NCBI GenBank assembly: GCA_002336465.1
Contig: DDEP01000076.1
Location: 1-11,749 of the forward strand
Source: Pedobacter sp. UBA1951
GTDB taxonomy: Bacteria > Bacteroidota > Bacteroidia > Sphingobacteriales > Sphingobacteriaceae
DNA length: 11,749 bases
Reading direction: 5' to 3'
The notes below the pieces were generated by a model. That model was not told where the DNA came from and did no database searches. It saw only the letters and a program-made list of their open reading frames with translations. Of the stretch, positions 7,598 through 11,749 are shown one piece after another (position 1 is the first letter of the stretch; each line of letters begins with the position of its first letter). The position numbers and the translations under genes are program-made.

Positions 7598-7694
7598 ATG
7601 GGTTAAATTTTGTTTAGTTTAAAAGTTAAGGATTTGAAGATAGGATTTATTTGAAAAAAAACAGCAATTTCATTGTGAGAAAAGCAGCTAAACG

Positions 7695-7722
7695 AAAAAA
7701 TGCAGGTTATTTACCTGCATTT
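7695..7722 (-). terminator. Intrinsic terminator overlapping the stop codon of the bifunctional nuclease gene
   Basis: On the minus strand the stem ATGCAGGT (7720-7713) pairs with ACCTGCAT (7707-7700) around a 5-base loop and runs into six T (7700-7695). The stop codon TAA (7709-7707) lies in the loop and first base of the descending arm, so the last codons of the gene form the ascending arm. Confidence 0.85.
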
Positions 7723-8324
7723 CGCTTGTTAATTTCATCTCTTATTTTGGCTGCTTTTTCATAAGCCTCTTCAGCTAAAGCCTCTTCTAATTTCTGTTTT
7801 AGTTCCTCCAAGCTATAAGACTGATAACCAAAATCAGAAGGAGGGCTAGTGATATTCTGTGCATCAGAGTCTTTGTTAACACCTTCTATATTTTCAAGGA
7901 AAAGAAAATCGTTGCCCTCGATTAGAATTCCTGCCGAGGCCAAAATGAATTCATAAGTATAGATTGCCGCATTAAATCTTACCGCAATGGCTATTGCATC
8001 AGATGTTCTTGCATCAATTTCTATAGTTTGTTGGTCGTTGGTACAGATTAGTTTTGCGTAGAAAACACCATCAACCAAATTGTAAATTAAGACTTCATTA
8101 ATTTTTATTTCAAAAGCATTAGCCAGCGATTTAAACAAATCATGAGTTAAAGGCCGGGTAGGGGTCATTTTTTCAATTTCAATAGCTATGGCCTGAGCCT
8201 CGAAAGCACCAATTACAATGGGTAATCTTCTTCTACCATTAACCTCACCCAAAACCAAGGCATAAGCTCCTGATTGTGTCTGACTATATGATAAACCTAC
8301 AATATCAAGTTTTACTTTTTTCAT
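7707..8324 (-). CDS. Bifunctional nuclease family protein (BFN/DUF151) with C-terminal UVR motif
   Basis: This is a 205-residue protein when started at ATG 8324 ('MKKVKLDIVGLSYSQ'). An in-frame ATG at 8372 would add 16 residues, but those bases encode the strong hairpin at 8336-8364 and do not fit the family's N-terminus. Residues about 1-130 match the BFN domain: 'GAYALVLGEVNGRRRLPIVIG', 'EAQAIAIEIEK', 'RPLTHDLF', 'ARTSDAIAIAVR'. The C-terminal 35 residues ('LEELKQKLEEALAEEAYEKA') match the UvrB/UvrC (UVR) interaction motif, an arrangement known in Bacteroidetes, Chlorobi and Thermotoga proteins. Plant members of the family have been reported to have RNase and DNase activity; the bacterial role is unsettled, and the UVR motif hints at a protein partner. 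It is the last gene of the etfB-etfA unit, 60 bases after etfA. Confidence 0.9.
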   Translation of the reverse strand: MKKVKLDIVGLSYSQTQSGAYALVLGEVNGRRRLPIVIGAFEAQAIAIEIEKMTPTRPLTHDLFKSLANAFEIKINEVLIYNLVDGVFYAKLICTNDQQTIEIDARTSDAIAIAVRFNAAIYTYEFILASAGILIEGNDFLFLENIEGVNKDSDAQNITSPPSDFGYQSYSLEELKQKLEEALAEEAYEKAAKIRDEINKRNAGK

Positions 8325-8335
8325 ATCAAAGATTA

Positions 8336-8364
8336 AGTCTTTTGGGTTTAATACCCAAAAGACT
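8336..8364 (-). promoter_or_regulatory. Strong RNA hairpin between etfA and the bifunctional nuclease gene
   Basis: A perfect 12-base-pair stem (AGTCTTTTGGGT at 8336-8347, ACCCAAAAGACT at 8353-8364) closes a 5-base loop. It lies 20 bases beyond the etfA stop and 11 bases before the ATG at 8324. On the minus strand it is followed by TAATCTTTG rather than a T-run, so it is not a standard terminator. It could be a processing or stability element, a partial attenuator or a translational control stem; this is inferred from position only. Confidence 0.7.
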
Positions 8365-8384
8365 ATATACATAACGTTGTAAAA

Positions 8385-9353
8385 CTAGGCCTTGTATGCT
8401 TTTAACGCTTCAATAACTTTAGGTACCACCTCAAATGCATCACCTACAATTCCGTAATCGGCAACTTTAAAGAAAGGTGCTTCTGGGTCTTTGTTGATTA
8501 CAACAATAACTTTAGATGAACTTACACCAGCTAAATGCTGAATTGCTCCTGAAATACCGATAGCAATATATAAGTTTGGACTGATAGCAATACCAGTTTG
8601 GCCAACGTGCTCAGAGTGTGGTCTCCAGTCTGCATCAGAAACCGGTTTTGAACAGGCTGTAGCTGCACCAAGTAAGTCAGCCAATTCTTCAACCATTCCC
8701 CAGTTTTCTGGCCCTTTTAAACCTCTACCGCCAGAAACAACGATTTCTGCGTCAGGAAGTGAAACTTTATTGGTTGCTCTTACGATTTCTTTAACAATAG
8801 TGCTAAGATCAGTAGCTTTAACTTCAGGTGTAAAGGCTTCTATAGCAATACTTACAGGGTTTTCTTTAACACCAAAAGCATTTGGGTTTAAAGCGATAAC
8901 CTTGTTAGCAGAAGTTAATGTAGTAATAGCAAAAGCTTTACCTGAAAATGCGGTTTTTTTCACAGAAAAACCTCCGTCTGTTACAGGAAGTTCAACAGCA
9001 CCATCAATTAAACCTGCTTTTAATTTTACGGCTATACGTGGAGCAAGGCCTTTACCCGAAAATGAATTAGATAAAACTACGATATCTGCATTTTCTTTTT
9101 TAGCCGCTTCGGCAATAACAGCCGCGTATGCCTGATTAACAAACTGTTTAAGTTGGTCTGTATTTACGTTCAATACTTTTGAAGCACCGTATTTTCCCAG
9201 TTCATTTAACTCACTATCGGCAACATTGCCAATAGATACCGCTGTTAAATTTGTATTTTGATTATCTGCAATGGCTTTTGCATAAGAAACAGCTTCATAT
9301 ACTGATTTCTTAAATTTACCATCAACCTGTTCTACATATACTAATACTGACAT
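8385..9353 (-). CDS. etfA: Electron transfer flavoprotein, alpha subunit
   Basis: The product is 322 residues from ATG 9353, chosen because a good ribosome binding site (GGAGG, 5 bases away) precedes it; an in-frame TTG at 9365 is less likely. With EtfB it forms the soluble FAD heterodimer that passes electrons from acyl-CoA and similar dehydrogenases towards the quinone pool. The N-terminal domain is typical ('MSVLVYVEQVDGKFKKSVYE'). The FAD-binding C-terminal domain is complete: 'VSGGRGLKG' (206-214), 'WRPHSEHVGQTG' (243-254), 'NLYIAIGISGAIQHLAG' (260-276) with His273, 'NKDPEAPFF' (287-295), 'ADYGIVGD' (298-305). The position that is Arg in mammalian and Methylophilus ETF ('ASR...') is Lys236 here ('CSKPVSD'). 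It is co-oriented with etfB, 67 bases downstream, and with the nuclease gene. The identification is firm. Confidence 0.97.
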   Translation of the reverse strand: MSVLVYVEQVDGKFKKSVYEAVSYAKAIADNQNTNLTAVSIGNVADSELNELGKYGASKVLNVNTDQLKQFVNQAYAAVIAEAAKKENADIVVLSNSFSGKGLAPRIAVKLKAGLIDGAVELPVTDGGFSVKKTAFSGKAFAITTLTSANKVIALNPNAFGVKENPVSIAIEAFTPEVKATDLSTIVKEIVRATNKVSLPDAEIVVSGGRGLKGPENWGMVEELADLLGAATACSKPVSDADWRPHSEHVGQTGIAISPNLYIAIGISGAIQHLAGVSSSKVIVVINKDPEAPFFKVADYGIVGDAFEVVPKVIEALKAYKA

Positions 9354-9357
9354 TTTT

Positions 9358-9381
9358 ACCTCCAATCTCCAATAAAGGAGA
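9358..9381 (-). promoter_or_regulatory. etfA ribosome binding site preceded by a small hairpin
   Basis: Minus-strand GGAGG (9363-9359) lies 5 bases before ATG 9353, an unusually good Shine-Dalgarno for this phylum, and it decides the start. Just upstream a 5-bp stem, TCTCC (9381-9377) with GGAGA (9370-9366), closes a 6-base loop. The same TCTCC arm could pair with the Shine-Dalgarno GGAGG instead (one G-U), so two alternative structures are possible. Confidence 0.65.
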
Positions 9382-9420
9382 CATTTGTTTTAAAATTATG
9401 TTTTCCTTAATTGAGATTAA

Positions 9421-10158
9421 TTATATAACTTTTGCTTCGGTGTGCAATAAATTAATTAATTCTCCCGCATTGTCAGCAGGAATTAATTTTACCGAACTGC
9501 GAGGGGCAGGGGTTTCGAACTTTGAAATTTTACTTAGCTCATCAATTTGTTCTGCCTCAATAACCTGTAAAGGCTTGGTTCTTGCAGACATAATGCCTCT
9601 CATATTAGGGATTTTTGGTTCGGCTGTACCTTCTGCACAACTGGCCACAAATTTGCCTGTAACTGTTACCACTTCTTTTCCACCCTCAATTTCGCGTTCA
9701 ATAATGGCTGTATTACCATCAACATCTAATTTTTTTATGATTGAAATAGAAGGGATATCTAAGAATTCTCCAATCATAGCAGCTACCTGAGAACCATTGT
9801 AATCAATAGATTCTCTACCACATAATATCATATCATAATCATTGGCTTTGGCATACTGCGCAACTTGATATGCTACAAAATAAGCATCTCTTGGAGCTGC
9901 ATTTACCCTTACAGCATCGTCTGCACCAATGGCTAATGCTTTTCTAATGGTAGGTTCTGTAGCACTTTCGCCTACATTGATTACTGTTACAGTGCCTTTA
10001 CCGCCTTCACATAATTCAATAGCTCTTGATAAAGCTATTTCATCATAGGGATTAACAATGTATTGTACGCCTGCAGTATTGAATTGGGTATTATCGGATG
10101 TAAAAGTTATTTTTGTGGTTGTATCCGGAACGTTACTAATACACACTAAAATTTTCAT
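9421..10158 (-). CDS. etfB: Electron transfer flavoprotein, beta subunit
   Basis: This is the 245-residue partner of EtfA in the ETF heterodimer; it carries the AMP-binding site in classical ETFs. Landmarks are the N-terminus 'MKILVCISNVPDTTTKI', 'NPYDEIALSRAIEL' (36-49), 'CGRESIDYNGSQVAAMIGEF' (113-132), and the beta-subunit signature ending 'PNMRGIMSARTKPL' (184-197). ATG 10158 fits the family start. It is the first gene of the etfB-etfA-nuclease unit and is divergent from the TPR gene, with 107 bases between the two starts. A TAnnTTTG element at 10236-10243 is a likely promoter. The identification is firm; the sequence alone does not show whether this ETF is of the bifurcating type, and no partner dehydrogenase lies in the window. 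Confidence 0.97.
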   Translation of the reverse strand: MKILVCISNVPDTTTKITFTSDNTQFNTAGVQYIVNPYDEIALSRAIELCEGGKGTVTVINVGESATEPTIRKALAIGADDAVRVNAAPRDAYFVAYQVAQYAKANDYDMILCGRESIDYNGSQVAAMIGEFLDIPSISIIKKLDVDGNTAIIEREIEGGKEVVTVTGKFVASCAEGTAEPKIPNMRGIMSARTKPLQVIEAEQIDELSKISKFETPAPRSSVKLIPADNAGELINLLHTEAKVI

Positions 10159-10189
10159 ATGTTTACATTTGTTAAAGGTAATGAGTCAG

Positions 10190-10212
10190 GCTTCTTTTTA
10201 ACATTAAGAAGC
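10190..10212 (-). promoter_or_regulatory. Hairpin in the etfB leader
   Basis: GCTTCTT (10190-10196) and AAGAAGC (10206-10212) form a 7-bp stem with a 9-base loop, about 32 bases before the etfB start. There is no T-run on the minus strand after it. It would lie in the 5' untranslated RNA if transcription starts at the element at 10236-10243. It may have no function. Confidence 0.4.
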
Positions 10213-10235
10213 ATTTCCCGTAAATTGTCTTTTTG

Positions 10236-10243
10236 CAAATTTA
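10236..10243 (-). promoter_or_regulatory. Likely -7 promoter element for etfB-etfA-nuclease
   Basis: The minus strand reads TAAATTTG, an exact match to the Bacteroidota -7 consensus TAnnTTTG. It would give a leader of roughly 70 bases before etfB. The -33 TTTG partner is not at ideal spacing: the nearest, inside the start of the divergent TPR gene, is about 25 bases away. Confidence 0.42.
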
Positions 10244-10265
10244 ATTAAAAAAGCAGTGATTTAAA

Positions 10266-10601
10266 ATGCAAAACAACCGATTAGAGAAGTTATTCGAATT
10301 TTTATCAGCAGATCCTAACGATAGTTTTATCCTGTATGCGATTGCAACAGAGTATAATGCGATTAATGATGATGATAACGCCTTAAAATATTATTTACAA
10401 CTGACAGAAAAACATCCGGCATATGTAGGTACTTATTACCATTTAGGGAAATTATACGAGAAACTCAACCTCAAAGATAAAGCTATAGAAATTTACCAGA
10501 AGGGAATGCAGGCAGCAAGAGAAAAAAGAGATATGCATGCATTATCAGAATTGCAAGGAGCGTACAATAGTGCAGCAGGGTTAGATTATGAGGATGATTA
10601 A
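10266..10601 (+). CDS. Small tetratricopeptide-repeat (TPR) protein
   Basis: This 111-residue soluble protein has no signal peptide or membrane helix. Two TPR-like helix pairs are visible, at about residues 20-50 ('FILYAIATEYNAINDDDNAL', then 'KYYLQL') and 54-87 ('VGTYYHLGKLYEKLNLKDKA', then 'IEIYQKGM'), followed by a further helix and an acidic end ('LDYEDD'). TPRs mediate protein-protein contacts; the partner is unknown. The ATG at 10266 has no clear ribosome binding site. It is divergent from etfB and is followed after 22 bases by the chromate-transporter gene on the same strand, with no terminator between, so the two may share a transcript. Confidence 0.85.
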   Translation: MQNNRLEKLFEFLSADPNDSFILYAIATEYNAINDDDNALKYYLQLTEKHPAYVGTYYHLGKLYEKLNLKDKAIEIYQKGMQAAREKRDMHALSELQGAYNSAAGLDYEDD

Positions 10602-10623
10602 TCTTTAATTTATTTTGCCTTAA

Positions 10624-11749
10624 ATGGGAAATAAGCGATTATTGTTTTTAAGAAATGTTCTGTTATTTACCTTTACTTCATTTGGTGGGGCGCAGGCTCA
10701 TATTGCATTATTATTAAGGTATTTTGTTACGAATGTAAAATTCGTAAACGAAGAAGAACTTCTTGAATTAAACGCTTTATCACAGGTTTTACCTGGTCCA
10801 GCATCAACACAGACCTTGGTGGGCATAGCCTATAAAGTGGGTGGTTTAAGCTTGGCTATTCTTACCTTTTTAATCTGGATCCTTCCTTCGGCAGCGGTTA
10901 TGACCTTTGTTGCCATAAGTTACTCAATGTTAGACCAGAAACGAAAATTTATCGACATTCTGGAGTATGTACATCCTATAGCTTTGGGGATAGTTGCTTA
11001 CGGTGCTTATCAATTAGGGAAAAAGGTACTTACAGATCAGGTTACATTCTTTTTGGCATTTGGAGCCTTAGTAAGTACTCTAATTTTAAGGGAGGCTTAT
11101 GTTTTTCCTTTAGCTATTTTAATAGGTGGAATGATTTCTTCGGCTATTGCTACACCTCAAGAAGAAACTCAGGTAAGGGTTAAATTATTTTCAAACATAA
11201 ACCCTAAAAAGCTAGGATATTTTGTAGGTGTTTTACTCATTATGGCCATGTTAGGGGGAATCATCAACAAAACATCGCCTTTTAGTTTACCCATCAGGCT
11301 GTTTGAAAACTTTTATCGTAACGGTATCTTTATTTTTGGTGGCGGACAGGTGTTGGTTCCTATGCTATATACCGAGTTTGTGCAAATGAAGCATTATGTT
11401 TCTCAAACAGATTTTCTTTCAGGTTTTGCGTTTCAGCAGGTATTGCCCGGCCCTACATTTTCTTTTACGAGTTATGTTGGGGCTTTAAGTATGAAACATG
11501 GTGGTTATGGTTTTAACGGGCAATTGGTAGGCGGTTTACTTGCAGTATTAGGTATAAACCTTCCGGGTTTAATTCTGGTGCTATTTATTGTGCCGTTTTG
11601 GGACGACCTTAAAAAGATAGCCAGTATTAAATATTCATTGTCGGGAGTAAATGCGGTTACAGTAGGTTTTATTGCAGCTGCTTTTATCATGTTGGCCATT
11701 CCTATGAGAACCAATCTACTTTTTATTGCGATAATGTTATGTTCTTTTA
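10624..11749 (+). CDS. chrA: Chromate transporter family protein (CHR/ChrA, two-domain type), 3' end cut by window edge
   Basis: The frame from ATG 10624 ('MGNKRLLFLRNVLLFTFTSF') stays open to the last base, giving 375 residues without a stop. Long ChrA proteins are about 400 residues, so little is missing. It is a polytopic inner-membrane protein, and two homologous halves can be seen: 'SFGGAQAHI' (19-27) and 'ALSQVLPGPAST' (51-62) in the first, 'IFGGGQVLVP' (237-246) and 'FQQVLPGPTFS' (271-281) in the second. The FGG and QVLPGP motifs are offset by the same 218 residues, which supports an internal duplication. Family members export chromate or have unclear physiological roles, so chromate resistance in this organism is inference. 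It starts 22 bases after the TPR gene. Confidence 0.9.
   Translation, partial: MGNKRLLFLRNVLLFTFTSFGGAQAHIALLLRYFVTNVKFVNEEELLELNALSQVLPGPASTQTLVGIAYKVGGLSLAILTFLIWILPSAAVMTFVAISYSMLDQKRKFIDILEYVHPIALGIVAYGAYQLGKKVLTDQVTFFLAFGALVSTLILREAYVFPLAILIGGMISSAIATPQEETQVRVKLFSNINPKKLGYFVGVLLIMAMLGGIINKTSPFSLPIRLFENFYRNGIFIFGGGQVLVPMLYTEFVQMKHYVSQTDFLSGFAFQQVLPGPTFSFTSYVGALSMKHGGYGFNGQLVGGLLAVLGINLPGLILVLFIVPFWDDLKKIASIKYSLSGVNAVTVGFIAAAFIMLAIPMRTNLLFIAIMLCSF

Noticed and set aside
7635..7667. Possible minus-strand promoter for the transporter gene (TATCTTCA with an upstream TTG)
   Set aside because: The -7 element misses the conserved TTTG and the spacing is at the long end; too weak to annotate.
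8325..8372. N-terminal extension of the bifunctional nuclease from ATG 8372
   Set aside because: The extra residues have no counterpart in the family and are encoded by the hairpin; ATG 8324 starts the conserved domain.
8770..9135. Open frame of 121 codons on the plus strand opposite etfA
   Set aside because: It is antisense to a firmly identified gene, has no recognisable domain, and is the kind of frame expected from the codon pattern of the real gene.
9398..9790. Open frame of 130 codons on the plus strand opposite etfB
   Set aside because: It is antisense to etfB, with low-complexity hydrophobic residues and no family features.
11505..11714. Open frame of 69 codons on the minus strand at the right end
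   Set aside because: It lies opposite the chrA frame, which is continuous and has clear family motifs.
1..11749. CRISPR arrays, tRNA or rRNA genes, insertion sequences, integrases, long repeats
   Set aside because: None was seen. Intergenic gaps are short and hold only the hairpins and leaders listed.

Overview
The window looks like chromosomal DNA from a member of the Bacteroidota, most probably a Sphingobacteriaceae relative such as Pedobacter. This is inferred from several signs: AT-rich DNA, starts that mostly lack a Shine-Dalgarno sequence, a TAnnTTTG-type promoter element, a DUF3667 protein, a DUF3347 lipoprotein, a bifunctional nuclease carrying a UVR motif, and the style of MiaA and ETF. 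Most of the window is housekeeping sequence. No insertion sequence, integrase, CRISPR array, tRNA or rRNA gene was seen.

Left part (1-2282, + strand): the 3' end of miaA (tRNA A37 prenylation). A two-gene cassette follows immediately and overlaps it: a D12-class DNA adenine methyltransferase and a small PD-(D/E)XK protein that is probably the matching restriction endonuclease. This is the accessory part of the window and the best candidate for an uncharacterised system.

Middle left (2283-5081, + strand): an AT-rich leader, a small outer-membrane beta-barrel protein with a clear terminator, a DUF3347 lipoprotein, and citrate synthase (gltA). A 34-bp palindrome after gltA serves as a terminator for both converging strands.

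Middle right (5108-10158, - strand): two transcription units read right to left. The first is etfB, etfA and a bifunctional-nuclease/UVR gene. It ends at an intrinsic terminator that overlaps the last gene's stop codon. It also contains two notable RNA hairpins, one just before the etfA ribosome binding site and one between etfA and the nuclease gene. The second unit is a NupG-like nucleoside transporter followed by a DUF3667 membrane protein.

Right end (10266-11749, + strand): a small TPR protein, divergent from etfB, then a chromate-transporter-family gene (chrA). The chrA frame runs open off the window edge and shows two homologous halves.

The genes mostly serve central metabolism: TCA cycle entry, electron transfer from acyl-CoA-type dehydrogenases, nucleoside uptake and tRNA modification. 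The restriction-modification pair is the likely defence element.
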